From NCBI RefSeq assembly GCF_030269925.1, contig NC_085116.1, positions 1,612,001 to 1,676,000 of the forward strand: 64,000 bases of DNA, in the 5' to 3' direction. Positions 32,342 through 41,526 of this stretch are shown piece after piece. The DNA comes from Bombyx mori (lineage: Eukaryota; Arthropoda; Insecta; Lepidoptera; Bombycidae). A program made the position numbers and the translations under genes. Every line of letters begins with the position of its first letter. The first letter of the stretch is position 1. The notes below the pieces were generated by a model. That model did no database searches and was not told where the DNA came from. It saw only the letters and a list, made by a program, of their open reading frames with translations.

Positions 32342-34582
32342 TTGAAAAAGGAGGTAGAACCCAAGTGTTTACCAGTGAGACGCGTACCATATGCTCTTAA
32401 GGACAAAGTAAATAATGAAATAAAAAGATTATTGGACAATGGTAGGATCACAGTAGTAAAACACAGTAAATGGGGCACCCCTGTAGTACCAATTTTAAAA
32501 TCGGATGGTTCAGTAAGATTGTGCGGAGATTACAAGTTAACAGTAAATAAGTGTTTGGAAGTAGATCATTTCCCTTTACCGCATGTTGAAGACATTATAA
32601 ACACCCTACAAGGGGGCGAATATTACTGCGAATTAGACTTAAAAGAAGCATATTTGCAAGCGCCTTTAAGTTTAGAAAGCCAGGATTGCACAACCATTGT
32701 AACCGAGATAGGAACATACAAATATAATTATTTACCATATGGGGTCAGTTCAGGACCTGGTGCATTTCAGCGTCTAATGACTAAAAAGTTGGAAGGTATA
32801 CCAAACATAATTGTTTTCATCGATAATATCTATATAAAGGGAGATAGTTTGCAAGATACTTATGAAACATTATGTAAAGTTTTAGGCAGACTACAAGAAA
32901 GTGGCGACGAGGATTCTAACCGAGAAAAAGCATTCCTAATAGTCAAGCAGAAATTAGCGAATGTTTCTAGCCTTCAGCATTATAATATTAATTGGCCTTT
33001 GATATTAACTTGTGATGCCTCAGAAACAGGATTGGGGGCAGTCCTATCAAATAGGAATGAACAAGGTATAGTTCAGCCTATAGCTTTTGCCAGTAAAAAA
33101 TTAAATGATACAGAAAAAAAATATGCTACTATAGATAAGGAAGCAATGGCTATAATATTTGGTATAACTAAATTCTATAACTATATATATGGCAGACACT
33201 TTGAGTTGGAAACAGACAATGCTGCATTAGTACGAATATTTGGCCCAACAAAAAGTATACCTAAAATGGCAGCAAAAAGGTTACAACATTATGCTATCTT
33301 TTTGTCCGCTTTTAATTACAGGGTGCGTCATATTAAAACATGTATGAATCCGGCAGATTATTTATCAAGAACTGTAACAAAATTTGAAAATAATTGTATA
33401 AATGACCATTCGTTAATTGTAAGTGCTAATTTAAGTAGTATTTATCATGTAAACAATGCTGAAATAGAAACATTAGATTGGAAGAAAATTCAAAGTGAAA
33501 CAAAAAAAGATGTAATATTGACTAAAGTAGTTCGCTATATGATGGATGGTTGGCCGCATAAAAAACAAATAACTAAAGAAATGAGGCCATTTTATATTAG
33601 AAAAAATGAACTAAGTATTGACAGAGAATGTTTGTTTTGGGGGTTTCGTATTATTGTACCAGTATCTTGTAAAGATCAGATACTATCTGAAATACACAAA
33701 AGTCATTTTGGTATTGTGCGTATGAAAGAAATTGCTAGGTCATACTTCTGGTGGCCTAAATTAGATAGGGACATAGAATTAGTAACACAGACTTGTATGA
33801 TTTGCTTACAAAATAGTAAGACCCCACCAAAAACTCAAAAACCATGGCCAATACCGCCTGGTCCATGGCATAGACTTCATGCAGATTTCTTAGGACCGTT
33901 TTACAATAAAATGTATTTAGTAGTAGTAGACAGTTATTCTAAATGGCCGGAAGTATTTGAAATGAGTAATATCACTTCAAACAAAACAATAGAAGCTTTT
34001 AAGAATATATTCTCAAGATTTGGGTTACCAAACCACTTAGTAACAGACAATGGTAGAAGTTTCACTAGCTCTGAATTTAGGGATTTTTGTAAATGCAATC
34101 AAATAAAACACACATTCTCAGCTCCTTACCACCCAGCCACAAATGGGGCAGCTGAGAGGTTTGTAGGAACTTTCAAAACAGCTGTTACAAAAATTAAAGA
34201 AAACGGTCACACCTTATCAACAGCAATTAATATATTTTTAAATGACTATAGAAGTACACCACAGAAAAGTACAGGGGTAGCACCATCAAAACTTATGTTG
34301 GGGAGGGAAATAAGGAATAGATTTAGTTTGTTACGTCCACCACCTATAGAGGAAAACATGAAGAATGTAGTCAGCAAAAGGAAGATAGGAAATAGAAAAA
34401 CTAATTTGGTAGTGGGGGAAAAGGTTATGGTTAGAGACTATAGGAAGGAAGCTAAGCCATGGGTCCAAGGTGTAGTACTAGCTGAGTCAGTGCCAGGTCT
34501 TACATATATGATAGATGTGGAAGGTCAAACATGGAAACGGCACGTCGACCAAATAGTTTCATGTTCACAGTGTGATGATTAA
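32342..34582 (+). CDS. pol: Ty3/gypsy-type Pol remnant: RT (damaged), RNase H, integrase
   Basis: 746 open codons with no stop. Residues 1-187 are reverse transcriptase fingers/palm (RLCGDYK at 59-65, ELDLKEAY with D99, LPYGVSSGPGAFQ at 131-143). The catalytic box reads FIDN at 159-162, losing the second aspartate. About 85-90 residues (end of palm, thumb, connection) are missing at 188-192. RNase H: D225, E267, D292. Integrase: HKSH 452-455 with C485/C488 zinc site, core D515, D569, E605 (35 residues between the last two). There is no true start: the frame is open backwards through the PBS into the LTR, the first in-frame ATG is codon 146, and position 32342 is a TTG. It would be an inactive polymerase but an intact-looking integrase. 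The AT-rich codon use is typical of the element. Confidence 0.88.
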   Translation: MKKEVEPKCLPVRRVPYALKDKVNNEIKRLLDNGRITVVKHSKWGTPVVPILKSDGSVRLCGDYKLTVNKCLEVDHFPLPHVEDIINTLQGGEYYCELDLKEAYLQAPLSLESQDCTTIVTEIGTYKYNYLPYGVSSGPGAFQRLMTKKLEGIPNIIVFIDNIYIKGDSLQDTYETLCKVLGRLQESGDEDSNREKAFLIVKQKLANVSSLQHYNINWPLILTCDASETGLGAVLSNRNEQGIVQPIAFASKKLNDTEKKYATIDKEAMAIIFGITKFYNYIYGRHFELETDNAALVRIFGPTKSIPKMAAKRLQHYAIFLSAFNYRVRHIKTCMNPADYLSRTVTKFENNCINDHSLIVSANLSSIYHVNNAEIETLDWKKIQSETKKDVILTKVVRYMMDGWPHKKQITKEMRPFYIRKNELSIDRECLFWGFRIIVPVSCKDQILSEIHKSHFGIVRMKEIARSYFWWPKLDRDIELVTQTCMICLQNSKTPPKTQKPWPIPPGPWHRLHADFLGPFYNKMYLVVVDSYSKWPEVFEMSNITSNKTIEAFKNIFSRFGLPNHLVTDNGRSFTSSEFRDFCKCNQIKHTFSAPYHPATNGAAERFVGTFKTAVTKIKENGHTLSTAINIFLNDYRSTPQKSTGVAPSKLMLGREIRNRFSLLRPPPIEENMKNVVSKRKIGNRKTNLVVGEKVMVRDYRKEAKPWVQGVVLAESVPGLTYMIDVEGQTWKRHVDQIVSCSQCDD

Positions 34583-34662
34583 AAGCAATATGCATTTGTG
34601 TAGTTAAGAGGTATTGTAATCTATGGCTGACGGCATTTATGTTTATTATAAGTTGGGGAGAG

Positions 34663-34838
34663 TGTGAGATATCAAACCAATTCATAAACGCATTCGATAC
34701 CTGTAATTCTAAAATGTAGCTATCTCGCTCTTAACTCAACTTCCGTCTTGTCTTTTCCTAACAGTGTTCGGTTAAGTGTGCGCTCCTATATTAAATAATA
34801 CTTATTAGTTAATTAAGTGTTTTAATCCATATATGAAA
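34663..34838 (+). repeat. 3' LTR (176 bp)
   Basis: Identical to the 5' LTR. Preceded directly by the polypurine tract. Confidence 0.9.
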
Positions 34839-35744
34839 TCTATGATAATAAAATCCTTTTGTTTAAACTTTATCTAATTTAACTTTATTTAACCAATTTC
34901 TAGAAAGTTGCATGTAGATCATTTTTCGAAAAATAAGGCCATAAACAAGTTTCACTTCTTACGTGTGTACACTAGTACACGCACACATTTTTTTTTGTAT
35001 TCATGTCTATGATAATAAAATCCTTTTGTTTAAACTTTATCTAATTTAACTTTATTTAACCAATTTCTAGAAAGTTGCATGTAGATCATTTTTCGAAAAA
35101 TAAGGCCATAAACAAGTTTCACTTCTTACGTGTGTACACTAGTACACGCACACATTTTTGAAGTGAAACTTCCTTATCGGCGTTGGAAAAAAATTTACCG
35201 TCACATTTTTCGGTTACGCGTCACTTTTTTCCGTTACGCGCCATCTGTTTTGTATTCATGTCTATGATAATAAAATCCTTTTGTTTAAACTTTATCTAAT
35301 TTAACTTTATTTAACCAATTTCTAGAAAGTTGCATGTAGATCATTTTTCGAAAAATAAGGCCATAAACAAGTTTCACTTCTTACGTGTGTACACTAGTAC
35401 ACGCACACATTTTTGAAGTGAAACTTCCTTATCGGCGTTGGAAAAAAATTTACCGTCACATTTTTCGGTTACGCGTCACTTTTTTCCGTTACGCGCCATC
35501 TGTTTTGTATTCATGTCTATGATAATAAAATCCTTTTGTTTAAACTTTATCTAATTTAACTTTTTTGTATTCATGTCTATGATAATAAAATCCTTTTGTT
35601 TAAACTTTATCTAATTTAACTTTATTTAACCAATTTCTAGAAAGTTGCATGTAGATCATTTTTCGAAAAATAAGGCCATAAACAAGTTTCACTTCTTACG
35701 TGTGTACACTAGTACACGCACACATTTTTTTTTATTTACTGGAC

Positions 35745-36193
35745 TAGTAGGAGTAGTAGGACGTCATGTGAGTTCGTACGGGTACATACCAGCAGCCTGC
35801 CTTTTCTCTACTTATTTCCTGGTAGCCTGAGGGCCTATTCCAGCCTCTCGCGAATGGGTAGGTGAGCTCACAGATTCAACCTGAGAAAATTTTCTAACAC
35901 TCGCCCTAGCAAAAGCAGTGCTTCACAGAATTTATCTTCGGATTGAATCCGCGATCCACTGAAAAGATCCGGCGAGAAACTCAGTGGGTTAACCACCCTG
36001 CCTATTTCTGCCTTGAAGCAGTAATGCCTTTCTGTTAGAAGGGTGGACCAGTCATTGTTCTTTAAAAACTGAGACCTTAGAACCCATGTTTCAAGGAGGG
36101 TAGCAGTATTTACGTTGCAGACGTCTATGGGCCCCGGAACCCGATTAAAGCCGCTGGGCCGTGAGCTGATCCATTCATCTAAGCAATAAAAAA
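35745..36193 (+). mobile_element. Bm1: Old Bm1 with a family C retroposon nested in reverse
   Basis: 35745-35807 is the start of a diverged Bm1 tail (GTAGGACGTCATGTGAG). 35808-35990 is a minus-strand family C end (TAGCCTGAGGGCCTATTCC to AAACTCAGTGGGTT). The Bm1 then resumes at CACCCTGCCTATTTCTGCC and ends CTAAGCAATAAAAAAA at about 36192. Confidence 0.75.
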
Positions 36194-36244
36194 ACAGTTT
36201 GAACGAAAAACTATAAAAACATTCCAAAAAAAGGTTGTTTAGTA

Positions 36245-36880
36245 TGTGTCAGTTTCGCAACCCTATGCGTGCAATACATTTTTGCGTATACATTAGCATT
36301 TCAATTAGTCGTTGCAACTACATCGCTGTTTGGGTTACAAAGCGTCAATCGTCACCATGTTCACCACTTCGAGAAGGTGGCACGACATGAAAACCCTCTT
36401 GTCGTGGCCGCCGGTAATTACATGCCCGATCCTGTGGACCGAATTGTAAACAGCCGACGTCGCCCTAAGCAATTCATTCAGTGGTAGATTCTGCGAAGCA
36501 CTGCTCTTGCTAGAGCCAGTGCTAGCAACACTCCCGGTTAGAGCCCCGTGAGCTCAAGGAGAAGCTGAAATAGCCTCTAAAGGCTATCAGCATAGGTAGG
36601 GGGGAAAAAAACGTCACCAAGTTGCAATGTCGGAGGAATACGATAGATTCGAAACGCTCATGACCTCAAACCTCAACCGCCCACACCGCTCTACAGACAT
36701 ACTATTACTACTGGCGGATGAGGCAATAGGGCAGGAGACGGGATTGCAATCTGGTATTCCGAACGCTCCCGCTAGCTCGCTAGCCGAATCTCGTGGGAGT
36801 AATCCTCCTATTTCTGTCGAGAAGCAGTTACTGCGTCTTGTCTTAAGAGTGGCACAGTTAAATTCACTATTAAATTAAAA
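36245..36880 (+). pseudogene. Unclassified coding-like segments flanking a family C insertion
   Basis: 36269-36487 reads an open frame (ENPLVVAAGNYMPDPVDRIV) and 36627-36878 another (MSEEYDRFETLMTSNLNRPH). Between them lies a plus-strand family C copy (36478-36607, GATTCTGCGAAGCACTGCTC to a G/A tail). The second frame near 36800 is close to a degenerate Bm1 tail (CCTATTTCTGTCGAGAAGCAG). Probably remains of an older element; no domain recognised. Confidence 0.35.
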
Positions 36881-36997
36881 CTTAAGAGACTATATTCTAA
36901 TTATGAGGTTATTACGCGAATTGATTTTTATTTTATTGCATTGTGTCAGTCTTATATCGTGGAAATCATTGGTGAGCTTGAGTTAAGTGCGTCATAA

Positions 36998-37097
36998 AAA
37001 ATAGTACCAGTGCGCGGGATTTGAACAATGGGAAAGTCTCATCGATAATGGTAGTACTCCGGGCGTGTTATCCATTAGGCCACGTCGATTTGAATCA
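36998..37097 (-). mobile_element. Bm1: Bm1 head, minus strand
   Basis: Isolated tRNA-like part: GGGATTTGAACAATG (B box region) to TATCCATTAGGCCACGTCG (A box). It is the 5' half only, the opposite of the usual truncation; probably the remnant of a larger copy. Confidence 0.7.
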
Positions 37098-37590
37098 TGA
37101 CGTATCAGTGTTTAAAGTCGAATTTCGATTGACCTTTTTTTGTCATGTATGGTTCTAAATGTTATCCTGTTCAGACTTCGAACTTCAGTTTTCATTAGCT
37201 CGAAGCCATTAAACCCGTTAAATTCGACTATTCTTTTTACTATGTCGCAGCGGCGTAAAATATGCAGAGATACAATGTAAGTGTGAATCTTTCGTTAGAA
37301 ACTCTCGTGTGATTACTGTTAGCGTGCTGTGAACACGACATTGCGACCACACGGTTGCATGTCGTTGACACAGATACGACGCAAACTCCTGGATTCGACC
37401 ACCTTTTTTTTTGTTTCTTTGTAAACAGAAGGTCGGGACCTGTCTCGCTGTTTATCTTCAGGAGATGGGTATGGTGGTAACCTAGTAGTCCTCAAGACAT
37501 CCAGTGTTCTTCTATCGATTGTACTCCAACCCCGCAGACTTTTATTACCGCTTATTAACAATACTATTTATATCGTATTTATGTATTTAT

Positions 37591-37918
37591 ATCGTATAAT
37601 AAAAATCAAACCCGCAAAATTATAATTTGCGTAATTACTGATGCTAGGACCTTTTATAAGTCCGAACGGGTAGATAGCACCGCTCTGCCTATTTCTGCCG
37701 TGAAGCAGTAATGCTTTTCGGTTTGAAGCGTGGGATAGCCGTTGTAACTATCAATATAGTTAAAACGGCTATCCGATATAAGTTCTAAGTTAGATATAAG
37801 TTCTAAGGTCTCAGTAGACCTTAGAACTTATATCTCAAGGTGCGCGGTGCACTTACGTTGTAACCGCTTAAAAACAAGTGGGCCATGAGCTCGTCCACCA
37901 ATCTAAGCTATAAAAAAA
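37591..37918 (+). mobile_element. Bm1: Bm1 with two successive snap-back inversions
   Basis: Begins in the Bm1 middle section (AATAAAAATCAAACCCGC). In the tail, 37733-37774 folds on itself (19-bp arms, one mismatch, loop CAAT), and 37792-37835 is a perfect 20-bp inverted repeat with loop CAGT. The part between is Bm1 sequence in reverse orientation. The normal tail resumes and ends at about 37910. Confidence 0.9.
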
Positions 37919-38984
37919 AAGAACGTAGTCTCTGCTTACATAAGCTTACTTCGGAAATCTAAATAGATGTTCGTCATTTTTAATTATTAATTTTGTGAAC
38001 CGGCTATTACAATATATCAAAATGCTAAAAACTTTTTTTTTCTTTACATCTATTCGTAAATATTAAACCAGTTTTCATGTACTCTGAACACTCGAAATAT
38101 TGTATAAAATAGATTATTTTAAATTACCGAATTAAACAAAAAAGTAGCTTTGTACAAAACAATGTAATGATGAGGTGGATGACTGCCAATTTTTTTTTCT
38201 TTCACATTTGAGTGAACAAGGCCCAACTCTTGTTTATTAGTTACCGAGGACCATAGACAAGAACAAAGTGAACGTGGCCATAGATACAAGCGGAAGGATG
38301 ATCATTTGTTCCCTTAAAACAAAATTTATAATATTCGAGTTTTGACTGAAAATACAAAGTTCAATAGAAACACCCTCCGAATTGAGGCCCCCCTCTTATT
38401 CTTAAGTCGACAAATGTATGTAAAATGCGCATCCGAGTGTGACGTCAAAATATCACATTTAAATAACATTAAAAGAACCGTTAGTTACGTGTAATTGAAT
38501 CTTCCACAGCGACCACTCGATATTTGTTAAGGAACTACAACACTTCAGAGCGATTGATATCGTAAGCTATCAAACATTTTTCGAATTGGTCAATCTTGTC
38601 ATGCGTTGACGAAACGGATACTTAGATAATTTGCAAGATTCTACAGGAAATAATATGGGTAGCTTAAAACAAACAAAAACTCGCTTAAATAATAAATCGA
38701 ATCAAGAATGAAAATTTCAAGTTAACTTTGCACGTAAACAAACAAACATACGTACGATAATGTATGTTTAAAATAGAAAGTACGCTATCTGAACCAAAAT
38801 CTACGGGCTCTCACCTCCTAATACTACTACTGCGCTGGCGCTGTGACCCCGAAATAGGTCTTGGCCTTCGACAATAAACATCGCCTTGCCAGTTCGACAC
38901 TTGGAGCTCACGTAAATTCCCTTCCACAGCGTCAAACCAGTGGTACCTAGGTCTCCCTACGGGGCCGCGTCCCTCCGGTTGGTA
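37919..38984. other. Unannotated
   Basis: 38860-38980 (GGCCTTCGACAATAAACATCG, GGGCCGCGTCCCTCC) is GC-rich and retroposon-like but not identified. The remainder is AT-rich without signal. Confidence 0.35.
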
Positions 38985-39115
38985 GATAAACTTAATTGAA
39001 GTTCAATTATCGAACATCGAATTATCAATAGTAATACCAACAGACCTTTAATTACAAAGATAAATGTCGCGTATTAACCGAAAACGTATTAAGCGACATA
39101 AATCAAACAGCTTTA
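38985..39115 (+). repeat. Unclassified repeat, copy without Helitron
   Basis: ACTTAATTGAAGTTCAATTA and CAGACCTTTAATTACAAAGA are separated by 32 bp here, whereas at 10.9 kb a Helitron lies between them. It therefore documents the empty site. Confidence 0.65.
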
Positions 39116-39164
39116 ATCACTAGGGGTGAACCTCGTAACAATAACTGGAAACAAATCACACACG

Positions 39165-39310
39165 GTCATTCGGCTCCAATTTAGCATTAGCACAGGGCTA
39201 TGTGTACCAGAGACTGACATACATACTAGTATACTTTTAAAAATATACATATTATGTAGTTAAGCTGCCAGGCAAACAGCAAAGAAAGGAGACTGAAACG
39301 ATTACATACA
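39165..39310 (-). mobile_element. Partial second-family SINE, minus strand
   Basis: CACACGGTCATTCGGCTCC, GTACCAGAGACTGACATACA and TAAGCTGCCAGGCAAACAG parallel the body of the copy at 16745-16990; the tRNA-like head is absent. Confidence 0.6.
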
Positions 39311-40257
39311 TTTTTGGGCCCGAATGTAACGTGATGAAACTAATATGAATTAATAGATTCAGATTTATCAGTACCTTGCTGAAAATTATAAAAGTTTTCT
39401 CAATCTGAGAGCCGAGTTAATAAAGATTTAGTAAAAGTTAGGTTATGTTACAATCTCTTTAAAAGAGCTGAATAATAACTTATTTAAGCATAAGTAAATG
39501 TTTATTATATCCATTGGATAATCTTTTAAATGTCATATTATGAATGAATATCAATGATATATATCAGGTATGGAATATGGAATTGCTATCCCACAATTCA
39601 CACAGCGATCCATAATTTCAACAGTATCCAATGCAATAATTTCAAGTCAAACGTGTGAGCGATCTTCGGTGTCCAGTGTAGAAGCAATTGTCGTACAAGG
39701 CTGGCAGAGTTGTAATCCGTAATAATAAAGCAGTGATCGTTGAAAATATAAAAAAGCCCGATAGATACACACTCAAAATGCGTCGAAGATACAAAACGAG
39801 TAGAGCAGAAAAAACCAACAAGCGCAAAAAAATAATTGTATAATCTATGAACAAACGTCATGTCAGCTTACTGTCAAAGCTGTCATCAAAAATACAATCG
39901 ATTTTAATCGATTTGAAATCGATAATCATATTACTTTGCTAAGTAATAATAGACTTTTTCTTCATTTATGTATATAATCGCAATTAAATCCGGCGCATAC
40001 CGCACTTGTATACAACAAGTATAAATCGCTCATTTAATTACTTTGCATTAATTACCTAGTACAATGTTTTTCTTTTTATAATCCTGTAATCGATTAATTA
40101 AATCGATCACACCGTTATACCAACAAAAACTAACTTTCTCATTTTTCTCCGGTCCCAGAAAGAGGATTGAGGTGATTTTTTATATTCTTATATAAAAAAA
40201 TATGACAAATTTTTTAGACTAGATTCCAAGTTATTACATTTTTGGCCCACGATTTTC

Positions 40258-40362
40258 CGTCTCCTTTGTTCATCACACAAATGGTTGCCCCGATGTGGGA
40301 ATCGAACCCACGACGCTGGACATCACAGTCACAAGCTTACTACTGTACCAGCGAGTCAGTCA
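40258..40362 (-). mobile_element. tRNA-like head of the second SINE family, minus strand
   Basis: TGGGAATCGAACCCACGACG (B box in reverse, about 40296-40315) to TACTGTACCAGCGAGTCAGT (A-box side). Not a tRNA gene: the acceptor strands do not pair. Confidence 0.7.
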
Positions 40363-40424
40363 CACTAATTAAATTAAAAAAAAACAAATTATATGTCTTT
40401 AGAGCCAAATGCCATAAATCCTGG

Positions 40425-40690
40425 AAGAACTAGGCGTCTCCACAAGACTCTCCACCATTTGCCTACATAGGATTTTAGAGTTTTTCGGTCACGTTGCGAG
40501 GAATAAGGGCGATAATCTCGTCACCGGCAAAGTGGAAGGAAAGAGGCCCAGGGGGCGTAGTCCCATGCGCTGGTCCGATCAGATTAAGACGACGTTGGAC
40601 TTCAGCATCAACGTCGATATCCACTGCGCGGAGGACAGGAATAAATGGAGGAACATCACTCTGGATCCAAACCAGCCTTTAGGTTAAGGT
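40425..40690 (+). mobile_element. LINE ORF2 C-terminal remnant
   Basis: One frame reads RILEFFGHVARNKGDNLVTG, then RPRGRSPMRWSDQIKTTLDF and NKWRNITLD. Same class as 5889-6285. It lacks several codons after RNKGDN, and the start is truncated. Confidence 0.75.
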
Positions 40691-41263
40691 AGTTTAAACG
40701 TTAATTTTGAGTTTTGTTTTAATATTATTACTTGATTTTTTGTTGTGTTATTATTGCTTTTATTCTATTCCGAGATTGTAGTTATTGTTTTTATTAAATT
40801 CTGGTATACTACATGAAATGTTAATGAATGTAATATGGATGCAAAATCTGAAGTAAATGTAATAAATAAAATTAACAAAATAGTCCTGACAAAAGTGCTC
40901 CGTAAAGGTCACTAAGGAATACGAAGCACGGAGGGAGAGCCAAATGTTTGTTATATTATGAGTATTGGCGCCAATTACGGATTTCCCTCAGAACAATCCC
41001 CTATAGCAAACAGCATCGCACGCCTGCTGGAGTGTGCACAAAGCTAACTCGCCCGTGCATATCGGACGGTGATCGTTAAACAGCCACTGCTTAATTCGTA
41101 GAAATTAATCTTAAGGAGCTGCAATTAAAATATCATCGCGCCGCTAATTAAACGGAGTGGACAGAGCTTATCCGTGAGTTTGTTAATTGCATCCGTAGCG
41201 TATTTATTCATCAGTGTACTTAGTAACTAATGGGATTCTCACTATTTAAGCGATTTATTTAGG
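40691..41263. other. No feature recognised
   Basis: 40890-41060 is more GC-rich (CTCCGTAAAGGTCACTAAGG, GCACGCCTGCTGGAGTG) and may be an unrecognised retroposon. Confidence 0.3.
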
Positions 41264-41526
41264 AATCGTCGTGGCCTAAAGGATAAGACGTCCGGTGCAT
41301 TCGTATCTTGCGATGTACCAGTGTTCGAATCCCGCTGGCGGGTACCAATTTTTCTAATGAAATACGTACTTATCAAATCTTCACGATTGACTTCCAAGTT
41401 CAATAAAAATCAAACCCGCAAAATTATAATTTGCGTAATAACTGGTGGTAGGACGTCTTGTGAGTCCGCACGGTACCACAACCCTGCCACTTAACATCAC
41501 GTGGGCCACCCACTTAAGCAAAAAAA
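41264..41526 (+). mobile_element. Bm1: Bm1 with a large internal deletion
   Basis: Intact A box (TGGCCTAAAGG) and B box (TGTTCGAATCCC), middle section, the hairpin, then a jump from CACAACCCTGCC straight to ACTTAACATCACGTGGGCC: about 150 bp of tail is missing. Confidence 0.88.

Larger units (their letters stand above)
32062..34838 (+). mobile_element. Ty3/gypsy-type LTR retrotransposon, internally deleted, 2777 bp
   Basis: Identical 176-bp LTRs (32062-32237, 34663-34838) and the 5-bp duplication TCTAT (32057-32061, 34839-34843); the intact B modules nearby give the empty site TCTATGATAA. PBS at 32239, polypurine tract GGGGAGAG at 34655-34662. The internal part begins within 50 bp of the PBS at the segment just before reverse transcriptase: Gag and protease are gone. 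LTR identity means very recent insertion, so the deletion probably pre-dates insertion and the element moved in trans (inference). PBS and Pol recall the mag lineage, not verified. Confidence 0.9.
31175..35728. repeat. Modular tandem array (modules A, B, C) split by an LTR element
   Basis: Three modules recur almost without change. A (about 91 bp): GAAGTGAAACTTCCTTATCG to TTACGCGCCATCTGTTT. B (about 58 bp): TGTATTCATGTCTATGATAA to ATCTAATTTAACTT. C (about 105 bp): ATTTAACCAATTTCTAGAAA to ACACGCACACATTTTT. Order: AB, ABBC, ABC, AB-B(LTR element)C, BC, ABC, ABBC. The ABC unit is 255 bp (31641-31895, 35160-35414). All joints lie in T runs. GAAGTGAAACTT in A and AAGTTTCACTTC in C are inverted, so ABC may be a MITE-like unit. 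Short open frames here are meaningless. Confidence 0.9.

Noticed and set aside
35645..35830. ORF at the end of the tandem array
   Set aside because: Consists of array module C joined to an old Bm1; not a gene.
36269..36487. Small secreted protein (hydrophobic N-terminus)
   Set aside because: Begins at GTG, not ATG, ends in a family C insertion, and neighbours are degraded repeats; kept only as an unclassified remnant.
39598..39861. Overlapping minus-strand ORFs with hydrophobic stretches
   Set aside because: Composition is that of AT-rich random sequence; no domain, no splice context.
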